Shown here one piece after another: positions 35,769-44,636 of a stretch of DNA of 47,165 nucleotides (position 1 is its first letter; the number at the start of each line of letters is the position of its first letter). This stretch comes from Novipirellula herctigrandis. GTDB lineage: Bacteria > Planctomycetota > Planctomycetia > Pirellulales > Pirellulaceae. Under the pieces are notes generated by a model that searched no databases, was not told the origin of the DNA, and saw only the letters and a program-made list of their open reading frames with translations. The DNA is taken from positions 7,404,838-7,452,002 of the forward strand of contig SJPJ01000001.1 in NCBI GenBank assembly GCA_007859835.1, written 5' to 3'. Both the position numbers and the translations under genes were made by a program.

Positions 35769-37262
35769 CTACTTACTCTTGCCCTTCTTGACCGTTTGTT
35801 TCTTTTCTCTTTGCTTCTTTTGGCTTGCCTCTCGCCTGGCGACATTCTCGGGGCTATTGGCCAGGTCCATCGCCTGCTCTATCGGGATAAAAGCCGACAA
35901 CTCCTTGATCACCGAGGCATACTCAGGATTGTCAGCCAGATTCCTCCATTCGTTTGGGTCATGGTCATGATCGTAAAGTTCATCGGAACCATCCTGTGAA
36001 CGGATATACCGCCATCGTTTCGTTCGGAGCGTGTTCTGATACTGTCGATTGCTGGTCATCGAAGGGGACGCTCGTTCGGTCGTTGGGTCCTGCAGTTGAG
36101 GCATGAGTGAGATGCCATCGAGTCCATCGCGTTTGGGCAATCCACATAGGTCGATCAGCGTCGGATAGATATCGATCAAGTTCGCGACTTCATCGCATCG
36201 CCCAGGCTCAATGCCGAGGGACGGTGCTGAGAACAACAATGGGGCGTGGGCCGACTCTTCCCATAGTGCAAACTTGCCATATCGCAACTTCTCGCCCACA
36301 TGCATTCCGTGGTCCGACCACAGCACGATGATCGTGTTGTCCTTAAATTGCGAATCATCAAGTGCATCTACTAGCTGGCCCACACATTCGTCTACAAAAT
36401 GAATGCAGCCGAGATAGCCTTGCACGGCCTGCTTCGCTTTTCCTGTATCGAGATATCGTTTCTTAAAGAGTTCGCCTGAATTTTCCCTGCCTGGGATATC
36501 GTCGTAGTCATCCAGGTTGATTGGAGGAAGCTCAATTTCGTCAACAGGAAACTTCTCCAAATAGGCTTTGGGGGCATGCCAGTCGACGTGCGGAAGATGG
36601 AAACCACACGCCAGAAAGAATGGTTCTGGGAGCCCCTTCTTGATTCGCCCGACAGTCCACTGGGCGCGTTTCCAGTCAACCATTTCCTCTTTTTCAACAT
36701 CCAACATCCCCCAATGCTGCCAGTAACCTTCATGATTGGGCAGGTGCTTTTCCGCCGTGACTTTGCCGAATTCATGCCATGACGCTGTGTCCGTGCTATG
36801 CGTGATTTTGCCGACACCTTCGGCCCGGTATCCGTTCTGCATGAAATGCTGGGGCAACGTGACTGCCTCTTTCGTTATTTCGGCTTTTCTGAAATTCCCA
36901 CATCCATTCGTGTACATGCCGGTTGTTGTGGGATGCAGGCTCGTGAACATTGCATTGCGTGACGGCACGCACGCGGGTGCCGGACACTGAGCATTCGTAA
37001 ACACAACACTCCGAGCGGCCAGACGATCCATGTTGGGCGTCTGAACGTTGGGGTTCCCGTTCAAGAAACCAACCCAGTCATTGAGATCGTCAATTGCAAT
37101 GAAGAGAACGTTTGGACGCTGGGGATTGCCCCCTTCTTTCGCATCAACGGAGGCATCGGCGAACGTCATCGTCAGGAAAACAACAGCAAGGGCAAGCCGG
37201 AAGTACCTGCTCTCAAAAAACAAAACGTTTGCAAGTCGATGTGGAGCCGGATAGATCTTCAT
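35769..37262 (-). CDS. Secreted S1 sulfatase, iduronate-2-sulfatase-like group
   Basis: A 497-residue protein. A long N-terminus (about 42 residues, hydrophobic part LALAVVFLTMTFA) acts as leader. IDDLNDWVGFLNGNPNVQTPNMDRL and APACVPSRNAMFTS place it with iduronate-2-sulfatase-like enzymes; Cys98 of CVPSR is the formylglycine site. GVGKITH, ACGFHLPHVDWHAPKAY and WSDHGMHVGEKLRYGKF complete the set of metal and sulfate ligands. The C-terminal 30 residues are mostly Lys, Arg and Gln. The ATG overlaps the stop of an esterase tail (ATGA) that lies between it and the DUF4838 gene, so the original upstream neighbour was that esterase. Confidence 0.9.
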   Translation of the reverse strand: MKIYPAPHRLANVLFFESRYFRLALAVVFLTMTFADASVDAKEGGNPQRPNVLFIAIDDLNDWVGFLNGNPNVQTPNMDRLAARSVVFTNAQCPAPACVPSRNAMFTSLHPTTTGMYTNGCGNFRKAEITKEAVTLPQHFMQNGYRAEGVGKITHSTDTASWHEFGKVTAEKHLPNHEGYWQHWGMLDVEKEEMVDWKRAQWTVGRIKKGLPEPFFLACGFHLPHVDWHAPKAYLEKFPVDEIELPPINLDDYDDIPGRENSGELFKKRYLDTGKAKQAVQGYLGCIHFVDECVGQLVDALDDSQFKDNTIIVLWSDHGMHVGEKLRYGKFALWEESAHAPLLFSAPSLGIEPGRCDEVANLIDIYPTLIDLCGLPKRDGLDGISLMPQLQDPTTERASPSMTSNRQYQNTLRTKRWRYIRSQDGSDELYDHDHDPNEWRNLADNPEYASVIKELSAFIPIEQAMDLANSPENVARREASQKKQREKKQTVKKGKSK

Positions 37263-37408
37263 TTCTTTTGTTCTTGTGTCTCGAGAAGCGTTTGCATCTT
37301 GATGGCGAAACGTTGGCCGAAGTCAGTCATGCCGGGGGTGTTAAAATAGATGTTGTCAGGACCGAGGGTGATGGTATCGAGATCGCCCCACCGCTCGGAA
37401 TGGTCTTC
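37259..37408 (-). pseudogene. Esterase C-terminal tail in frame after the DUF4838 stop
   Basis: Right after the TAG that ends the DUF4838 gene, the same frame stays open for 49 codons to a TGA overlapping the sulfatase start. It reads EDHSERWGDLDTITLGPDN, then IYFNTPGMTDFGQRFAIKM and a glutamine-rich end. This resembles the last helix region of SASA/SGNH carbohydrate esterases, where a His is expected at the Tyr of DNIYFNTPG. I see two readings: the end of an esterase gene replaced from its 5' side by the DUF4838 gene, or rarely, readthrough of the TAG. The first is more likely. Confidence 0.5.
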
Positions 37409-39397
37409 CTATCGCGATTCCACCTTTGCGCGGATTTCGGGCGACGGGTCGCTCCAGTAGTAACGACCAAAATAGTTCCAGCTGCCCCACGCGACGGTTG
37501 CAACGTTCACCGCGAGATGGTGATTCTCGAAGATACCGCGCGATACGAGCCAGTTATTGTCGAGCGCTTCGCGGATTCTCTGTTTCGTTTCTTTTAACAG
37601 TCGACCGCCGCCCGCTGCCTCATGTTCCCGGAAAATCCGAAACGCGGCAACGTAGGCGTCCGTGTATTCCAGTCCGCTCCGCAGGAACGCGACTCGTTTG
37701 GACGCATCAGGTTCGTCGGCCGTAGCTGCTGCCGCCATGTCGAGATAACCACGTAGCTCGTCGATGACGGCTGGTGGGAAAGGCTGAGTGATTTTCAACT
37801 GCTGCTCCGCGATCGTGTTCGTGATATCCTCCAGGCGGAGGAAATAACTCTTCACGGCGTCTGCACCGGACCCAAAACCCGACTGGCAGTAGTCGTCGAT
37901 CAACGCATCCACGTCGAGATCGGGATTCCAATGCAGTTTGGCGCAGACATAGTAATTCAGTCCCTGCGTCGCCCAGTTATGGCAGCACGAATCGAAGTCA
38001 GTGCCCACCAGAGAATGACTTGCCAGATACCGAAAGTCTTCAGCCAGTTTGTGAACGTAGATAACCGGAGTGCCCTGACGACGTCCGGCCAGCAGCACGT
38101 TGGGACGGAAGTAGATCTTCTTCACCGCTTTCGACCACGCGTCCCAGTCTTCGCGGTCCTGTCGCCGTTTCTCTTCATTTGTGTACGTCAGCCCGACGAA
38201 TCGAATAGCGATGTTCGGATGGAGCTTCCGGAGTACGGGTGGAGCTGAATAGACGCTGTAGGCATCAGCGGTGAGCCACGCATCCGGATGCACTTCGGTT
38301 ACCCGTTTTGCGATCTCGTTCCAAAAGTAGATGTATCGGTCAGTCAGCGCGGGGCCGCCGCCAGCCAATTTGCGGCTGTTGGGCGGGTCGAGCTTCCTGC
38401 ATTCGTCACAGCGGCAGAACGAAGTCTGTCCACCGTCGTTCGGGCCGATGGAAACGCTGTTCAGGTCTGACTTGTTCAAGCTTTCGATTCGGTCACGCGC
38501 GATCTCTTCGATCAATTCCAGGTTTGAGACACACAGGCGAGAACGATCGGGGCTGCGGCTTTGATCTCGCGTTCCATCGGGTTGCACGGCGAACCACTCC
38601 GGATGCTCATCCTTGTGCTTCTCCCACATGTAGCCAAACGAATGTCCTGACGCGAGTCGAAGCGATCCGCCAAGTCGATGCCAGTTGGCCCAGCCTCCGT
38701 CTCGCGAAGTCGTAACCATCGCGGCCTTGTTAAAATAGTGATAATCTGCATCGGTGAAACCCAACCGCTTCACGCCGTGAGACTTACGTTCGCCAAGCCC
38801 CATGGCCATCCGTATGCGTCGCTGGCGAATCCTAGGCGTGTAATTGAAGTTGATCGGAGCGACTTTGATCGTCTTCCGTTGGGGAACGACTTTGCCCAGT
38901 TCACCGGGCCACAGAAATCGACAACCCAGCGAATCTTCCATAAAAGTCATGACGGCATAACGAGTACCGTACGGATCGGACGGTGCTGTCTTGCCTGGGC
39001 CAAGCAGAACAATCGCGTTGGGAAAGGTGCGAATCAGTATTCCACCGGGCCCCAGATCGGCTGACGTTGCGCCTAGCAGCTTCGTTAATCCGCCTTCGCC
39101 AAGAAGGATGAAAGTCTCAACCGGTTCAGTGGACTTCGTCACGATTCGCTGATCCTTCACCGATGCGTCTTTCAGATCGCTTTCGACAATAACCCGAAAT
39201 TCGCCACCGCAGATCTGTTTCAGATGATCGGCGAGAATCCCGCCCGTCTCGCGAGCGGCAGACGTGGCTCCACCCGGCAGTACGATCACGGCCTTGGCAT
39301 TGCCGTCTTTCGCGAGTGTCAAAACTTCGGCGGCAAGGCATGCATCAGTGAACGACGATGCCAGCAACAACGGAAACAATATCACGATTACCCGCAT
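37409..39397 (-). CDS. Secreted DUF4838 protein, probable glycan-active enzyme
   Basis: The ATG at 39397 gives a leader (MRVIVILFPLLLASS, cut near CLAAE). The 662-residue body matches DUF4838: an N-terminal alpha/beta part (ETGGILADHLKQICGGEFRVIVES) with GTRYAVMTFMEDSLGCRFLWPG, then a barrel-like core with HPEWFAVQPDG, SIGPNDGG and FCRCDECRKLDP. The family is often linked to GH20/GH67-like glycosidases; its activity is not proven. It heads cluster 2 in the minus direction and is followed at once by an esterase tail and a sulfatase. A glycosidase role fits that setting but is inference. Confidence 0.82.
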   Translation of the reverse strand: MRVIVILFPLLLASSFTDACLAAEVLTLAKDGNAKAVIVLPGGATSAARETGGILADHLKQICGGEFRVIVESDLKDASVKDQRIVTKSTEPVETFILLGEGGLTKLLGATSADLGPGGILIRTFPNAIVLLGPGKTAPSDPYGTRYAVMTFMEDSLGCRFLWPGELGKVVPQRKTIKVAPINFNYTPRIRQRRIRMAMGLGERKSHGVKRLGFTDADYHYFNKAAMVTTSRDGGWANWHRLGGSLRLASGHSFGYMWEKHKDEHPEWFAVQPDGTRDQSRSPDRSRLCVSNLELIEEIARDRIESLNKSDLNSVSIGPNDGGQTSFCRCDECRKLDPPNSRKLAGGGPALTDRYIYFWNEIAKRVTEVHPDAWLTADAYSVYSAPPVLRKLHPNIAIRFVGLTYTNEEKRRQDREDWDAWSKAVKKIYFRPNVLLAGRRQGTPVIYVHKLAEDFRYLASHSLVGTDFDSCCHNWATQGLNYYVCAKLHWNPDLDVDALIDDYCQSGFGSGADAVKSYFLRLEDITNTIAEQQLKITQPFPPAVIDELRGYLDMAAAATADEPDASKRVAFLRSGLEYTDAYVAAFRIFREHEAAGGGRLLKETKQRIREALDNNWLVSRGIFENHHLAVNVATVAWGSWNYFGRYYWSDPSPEIRAKVESR

Positions 39398-39491
39398 GAT
39401 GTGCATCTGATCGAACTCCTATTGTTTCATCACGACTGAGGATTCTGATGATTGATTGTAGCGGAAGTCGCCAGGACTTTTTTGTGTTTCA

Positions 39492-39935
39492 CTACTCCTG
39501 TGTTTCCGGGACCGACTTCGTGTTCTCAGGTCGTCCGCCCGCCAACATACCTGCACGACGTGGCAGGGCACCGATGTCCGGCCGCGATGCGTCCATTGGG
39601 CGGAACGGGTCCTCCAACTCATCCGGCAGCACGATGCCGGCGTCGATCGCCGATCGCCAATCGCCGGGCTGTTCTCCTGAAGAGGGCAATCGCCGGCAGC
39701 CTCTGCATCGCGGTCGAACGCGACAAGTTTAGGATCGGCAACGATCGACCTGCTGGCCCATCTCGGTGGGTACTGTTGCTTGTTGGCCTCGGAAAACTTG
39801 GAGTTTCTCACCTTGTTCAAGAATCCGTTCGGCACTTCAACCGTAGGATCGACACACCAATACAGGTTGCCGTCTACCTGTACGTCGTTTTCGATCGTTT
39901 TGTACTGGCACAGCCAGCCGTAGCGGTTGAGGTAG
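39492..39935 (-). pseudogene. C-terminal remnant of a parallel beta-helix protein, frameshifted
   Basis: Two minus-strand frames join into one protein tail. The first holds QYKTIENDVQVDGNLYWCVD and ends with DPKLVAFDRDAEAAGDC and ENSPAIG. The second, from about 39660, holds SAIDAGIVLPDELEDP and MDASRPDIGALP. DPxLV...SPAIGxG(I)DxG...DIGA is the usual ending of right-handed parallel beta-helix polysaccharide lyase-like proteins. A short duplication, GGCGATC repeated, marks the slip at about 39650-39665. No N-terminal part exists; an IS21 remnant abuts it. Confidence 0.55.
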
Positions 39936-39947
39936 ACGAATTACCTT

Positions 39948-40182
39948 GTTGAACACGCAGCGCTTGGCGATCGGGTCCATTCGTTCGTTGAGGATTCGCA
40001 CCAGACGACGGTTGTGGCGAACCCAAACATTGCGACCAAGATATTCCGGCGGCACACTATAGAACGCTTTGTTGACTGCGATGTGTCCATCACGAGTCAC
40101 CTTGCGACGAACTTCGTGGTAGAACGGAAATCTCGCCAGTGGCAATGGCTTGAACGCTGCACGCTCGAGATTGCAAAAGACC
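39948..40182 (-). pseudogene. IS21-family transposase (IstA) fragment
   Basis: The translation LERAAFKPLPLARFPFYHE is followed by RRKVTRDGHIAVNKAFYSVPPEYLGRNVWVRHNRRLVRI. This is the conserved C-terminal third of IstA of IS21 elements (FxxxRRxVxRDGHVxVxxAYYSVPPEYxGRxVWVR). The DDE catalytic part, IstB and terminal repeats are absent. It is a dead remnant at most 80 residues long. Confidence 0.75.
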
Positions 40183-40273
40183 GTAAGTAGAAGTTCTTAC
40201 CACAGAACGAGACGACCGCTTGGCCAGAGATGTGATAGCGATACGCGGGCTGATCGAACTTTTGACGAGGCAT
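40183..40273 (-). pseudogene. N-terminal scrap of a planctomycete-type tyrosine recombinase
   Basis: ATG at 40273 gives MPRQKFDQPAYRYHISGQ and then VSFCGKNFYL before it breaks into the IS21 fragment. This start is typical of the phage-type integrases abundant in planctomycete genomes. About 30 of 350-400 residues remain. Confidence 0.55.
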
Positions 40274-41607
40274 TCGACCCCTCCTTTTCGATTCTTGATA
40301 TGGAAATATCAAGAATGGATTCAGAAGCGGGTCGCACGGCACTTTGCCGGTTACTCTAAGTCGATTATCAACCGAAACTTACGAAAACAAATAACAGTAC
40401 ATCCCAGAGGATTCGCAACCGTCAACGCGGGCATTGTCCGATGTTGATAACGTTCGCATGGAAGGGCACCAGGAAGGGCAATCAGGACCAATCCTGACCA
40501 ATCCTGACCAATCAACAATTCGAAACACTGGAGATAATGCGGACGATGGACGAGGCAACGCAAGATGATCTGTTGGCGATTGCACGTGGATTGGCAAATC
40601 AACGAAAGGCAACTTCGGACTGATCCAATCGACGTTCTAAACCAACGGGCTTCGCCACTCTACCAGTCATCTCGCCAAGACGCTGTCAATGGCAATCGGG
40701 GTGCATGCTGACTGATGTGTCCAATTGGAAACAACGACTTGGATCCGTTCGTCTGTTCTTGGATGCCTAACTGTCGCATTCACCCTGCAACTAACGAAAT
40801 AAAATTGTGGACACATCGCATGGTTTATCGAGCCAGTTTGGTAAACGGTTCATTGCCCCAGTATCGCCAGTCCAGTGCAGTATCGATTTTGATTAAGGCA
40901 GGATTCGATCACCACGCTGATCCATCGGGTCAGTAGTGCCTACCTTCGATCCTGGTGCAGCATGACTGCTGATCGATGACAACCGATGACAGGCGAGCAC
41001 CTAAGGTCACGGGGGAGAGGGACAGCGACGACGCGACCGTGGCAAAATGAAAGGCTCCCCGTCGCTCATTTGAGAGTAGTGATGGAATCAAAACATCGTT
41101 CTGGTTTTTTGACCCGCTACCCCCGGTCGTTCCAATACCGTTACCTAGTTATCCAGCGATCCGGTCCACTCACGCGTAGCTTAGGAATGTTGCTGGCAGC
41201 AATGCTTTCAGCGGATGGGCGTGGTTTCTCTAGCATTGGATCAGCTGGCTTTAGTGGAAATCGTTGGCCATTCTTGATTTCTAAGCTGCCTGCTCGGCAG
41301 AGAACACGCCCGATGGAAGTAAAAATGCTCGGATGGCAACCCAGGCAATGTTGGCTTTTTAGTCAACTGCGCGACTGAGTGTTAACAAAACGGCGCGAAA
41401 ATGATGCTTCGACTTTGTTTAAGTAAATACGTTTCTTGCCAAGCATCCTGGAAACAGCTTGACCTAGGTAGACTGTATCGATCATGCCGGTGATCGGACG
41501 CATAGTGACAAGTGAATCGCTTGGAAGTTTCCGTAATTGCTGTGCCGATTCGATCGAAAATGCCGAAATTGACGAATAATCCCGTAAATCCGAGGCTCGC
41601 CGACCGA
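40274..41607. other. Long stretch without a clear gene
   Basis: About 1.3 kb. A 10-base unit, GACCAATCCT, repeats two to three times at 40486-40513. A 99-codon plus-strand frame from ATG 41081 to 41378 has a possible hydrophobic patch (LGMLLAAML) but is Arg/Ser-rich like random frames; I leave it uncalled. The last 100 bases should hold the promoter of the autotransporter gene. Confidence 0.4.
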
Positions 41608-43998
41608 ATGAACAAGACGAATTTTCCACATCGTGTCCTTAGACGCACTGCAGAACTGAAGCGGATTGCGCTGGCCGCCTTTTTGTTGATTGGCGCGAAT
41701 GCGAATGTGATGGCTGGCACCGTTACTACCACGGCGGACAGTGGAGCGGGATCGCTGCGCCAGGTTCTTCTGGTCGCTACACCCGACGAAGTGATCGACT
41801 TCGCCACGGGACTCTCTGGTCAAACCATTACACTGCTCACACCTTTGCCGACCATCAACGAGAATCTAACCATTGACAGTAGCGCCGCTACGGCATTGAC
41901 GATCAGCGGTTCGGATTTGGTAACAAGCAACTCGAGCACGCTGACATTAAATGGCGACGCCAACTATATCGGTAATGCAGAAGTAGGTGCGAATACAACC
42001 CTCATCATCGCTGCTACGGGAACCATCACTGGAAATGCTTCCGTTGCTGCTGGTGGAACACTGACTTCAAATGGATTGATCACAGGCGATGCAGACGTTA
42101 GCACCGGGGCAACGGCAACTATCACCGGTACCGTCAACGGCATGGTAGTCGTCGACGGAAACCTAACGGTAGATCCCAGTGGAACGATAAATGGCAATAC
42201 GACTCTCCGCGACGGAGCGATGGCGACGGTTCAGGGGGCCATTAACGGAAATGTGGCCGTTGACGGAATCATCAATGTTCCGGCGGGTGGGACCATTACG
42301 GGAAACACCACTTTGGTTGCTGACGCGGTCGCTACGATCGACGGGACAATTAACGGTGACGTAGTGGCAAATGGCGGCTCGCAGTTTAATGTTGGTGGCG
42401 TCGTCAACGGTGACACGAACGTTTTGAGCGGCGCGATCACGAACGTATCAGGCTTTGGCATAGTCAATGGCGTGACCAATATTGTTACTGGCGGCACTCT
42501 CATCGGAAACGGTACGCTCGCAGGCGATACATCGAGCAGCGGTACGTTAAATTCCGGCGGTACCGGAGCGATCGATACACTCAACTTCGGCAACAACCTG
42601 ACGGTTGACGATGGCAACGTACAAGTCGATATCAACGCTGATGGCACGGTCCCTGGTACCAATAACGATCTCTACGCTGTCACCGGTAATGTCAACCTTA
42701 ATGGCGGCACGGTAAATGTGAATGCGTTGGATGGAATCTATACAGACGGAATGGAATACACATTCCTGACCTCAGGCGGCACTGTTACCGGAGTGTTCGC
42801 CGGTATCACAGAAAACCTGCCGTTCTACACCGCTAATCTGAACTATGATCCGGCTTCTGTAAGCTTCACGCTTGTTGACGATCCGACCGCAACGTTCGCT
42901 GCCATCGGGGATTCTTGTAATCAGGTCAGCGTTGGAGCTTATCTGGATACTTTACGAACGGCGTCCCCTAGTGGTGATTTACAACATGTCATTGATTCAC
43001 TTAAGAGTTCCACTACCGATTCGATCCAGGCGAATTTGGATCAGCTTGGCGGACAGATTTATCCGTCGCTTGTTGCAGCCCAGTTGCAACATACAAGTTT
43101 TACGATGGCAATGCTTCGCGATCAGTTGATTCTCGACACAATGTATCGGCAACCGGACGAGCTGACCCGTGGATGGGTGCGTGGATACGGCATCGGTGGC
43201 GACGCTGACCGAGATGACTGTGGTACGCCGGGCTTTAACTACTCGCTTGGCGGTACCGAGCTCGGCTTGCAACGAGGTTTTGCGAATGGGCTGGACCTTG
43301 GGCTGTTTTTGAATATGGGTTGGTCTAACGTGACGACTATAGGCGTGGCTCAAGATGCCGACGTCGACAGTTACCAGTACGGCGGTTCGATGCAGTACAT
43401 CGGCGGCTATGGCTACCTTTTGGGAATCGCTGGCGGCGGCAATCAAGAATACCAAGCTCGCCGAACGATTACCAACACGCAGGGCATGATCAACCGTGTC
43501 GCAAGAAGCGAATTCGATGGCACGCAGGGGTTTGGGAGTCTGGAATATGGAACGTTGATCCAAAGCGGTGCGACTTCGTGGGTGCCGCACTTTGCTATGC
43601 AGTACATCTCACTGGATCAAGACGAAATACACGAAACCGGAGCCGACTCGGTGAACTTGGTTGGTGATTCAATCGACGCCGATTCACTTCGCAGCATCCT
43701 AGGATTGTCAATTCAGCAGACTGCCCCGACTAGCATTGGACCTGCGACAACAAAGTTACGATTTGGCTGGATGCACGAGTACTTGGATACACACGAAACT
43801 TTTGTTGCCAATTTTCAAGACGAGACCGAGAGCGTGAGTGTCCGTGGCATCGATCTCGGACGTGATTGGGCCGTACTAGGCATCAACTTGGAATGGTCAA
43901 TATTGCAACACTTCACCACGGTGCTTGGCTACCAAGGACAAGTCAACAGCATTCAATCGCTGCACACCGGTTTGGCAGGATTGGAAGCTCGCTGGTAG
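41608..43998 (+). CDS. Type V autotransporter with repeated glycine/threonine-rich passenger
   Basis: The ATG at 41608 gives a leader with a basic start and LKRIALAAFLLIGANANVMAG; a frame from 41512 adds 32 residues. The passenger (about 40-450) is a parallel-helix-type string of GxINGNxxV and GxITGN units. A linker (PSLVAAQLQHTSFTMAMLRDQL) precedes the outer-membrane barrel of about 280 residues, beginning GWVRGYGIGGDAD, with alternating aromatic strands, and the last residue is Trp, as is usual for autotransporter barrels. The product should cross the outer membrane by itself and show the passenger on the surface. No Cys-rich or protease motif is seen in the passenger; adhesion is a guess. 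No operon partner. Confidence 0.88.
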   Translation: MNKTNFPHRVLRRTAELKRIALAAFLLIGANANVMAGTVTTTADSGAGSLRQVLLVATPDEVIDFATGLSGQTITLLTPLPTINENLTIDSSAATALTISGSDLVTSNSSTLTLNGDANYIGNAEVGANTTLIIAATGTITGNASVAAGGTLTSNGLITGDADVSTGATATITGTVNGMVVVDGNLTVDPSGTINGNTTLRDGAMATVQGAINGNVAVDGIINVPAGGTITGNTTLVADAVATIDGTINGDVVANGGSQFNVGGVVNGDTNVLSGAITNVSGFGIVNGVTNIVTGGTLIGNGTLAGDTSSSGTLNSGGTGAIDTLNFGNNLTVDDGNVQVDINADGTVPGTNNDLYAVTGNVNLNGGTVNVNALDGIYTDGMEYTFLTSGGTVTGVFAGITENLPFYTANLNYDPASVSFTLVDDPTATFAAIGDSCNQVSVGAYLDTLRTASPSGDLQHVIDSLKSSTTDSIQANLDQLGGQIYPSLVAAQLQHTSFTMAMLRDQLILDTMYRQPDELTRGWVRGYGIGGDADRDDCGTPGFNYSLGGTELGLQRGFANGLDLGLFLNMGWSNVTTIGVAQDADVDSYQYGGSMQYIGGYGYLLGIAGGGNQEYQARRTITNTQGMINRVARSEFDGTQGFGSLEYGTLIQSGATSWVPHFAMQYISLDQDEIHETGADSVNLVGDSIDADSLRSILGLSIQQTAPTSIGPATTKLRFGWMHEYLDTHETFVANFQDETESVSVRGIDLGRDWAVLGINLEWSILQHFTTVLGYQGQVNSIQSLHTGLAGLEARW

Positions 43999-44576
43999 TG
44001 ATGCACGTTTCGGTGTTGCTACCATCCAGTGTGGCCAGCGCGCTATGTGCGTGAGCAGATGCCCGCGAGTGTGGGCGGAACGTATCGGAAACTACGATGT
44101 CTTCGATCGTGACTGTTGACCTAGCTTAACACCATTGCTATTCCGATCGGCTCGGTTCGTCGGCATTTAGTCGAACGTATGGCGCTACGACTTCCCAAAG
44201 TTACTTTGTCACTGACGGTCGCTTAAAGTCGCCTCGGACATTGAAGAATCCGGAATATGGTTTCGTTTTGGCTGCTTTGAGTTTGGGTAAACGCTTAGAC
44301 TTGATGCGTTTTCCATAGAAAACACGAACCTTAATCTTTGGATCAACCGGATCCGGTTTGAATCATTGCAGTATGTCCGACCGCAATTCCGGTTACACAC
44401 TTCCCCATCCATGAATGTGGGATGATTCGCCCTATTGCGACGATAAACTCAGGCTAGTGAGCAAAAGCCGTTCGTTTGAGTTACAACTAAATATCACACG
44501 AGCGTTGATAAGGGAATGGCGACTGTTTGCAGCGATGTGACGGTGCTGCCTGCGATGTTCGTGGGAATTTGCTAAA
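43999..44576. other. Intergenic stretch with a possible dead reading frame
   Basis: About 580 bases. On the minus strand, 44201-44362 encodes 53 codons of plausible basic sequence (PDPVDPKIKVRVFYGKRIK) without a start, directly after a TGA. It may be a remnant C-terminus. Nothing else is clear; the promoter of hsdM must lie at the right end. Confidence 0.3.
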
Positions 44577-44636
44577 ATGCGACACATGACCATGCCGCGT
44601 TTAAGCATGGCGGAACTGGCCAATGGATTGTCATCG

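Noticed and set aside
37409-37411. General TAG recoding in this organism
   Set aside because: Other genes here (for example the sulfatase ending at 11418) use TAG as an ordinary stop at the expected protein end, so only a local explanation is needed.
40986-41378. 130-codon plus-strand gene
   Set aside because: Composition is like random frames, with no start signal and no motif.
41964-42662. Pro/Val/Ser-rich minus-strand frames
   Set aside because: They are the complement of the repeated autotransporter passenger.
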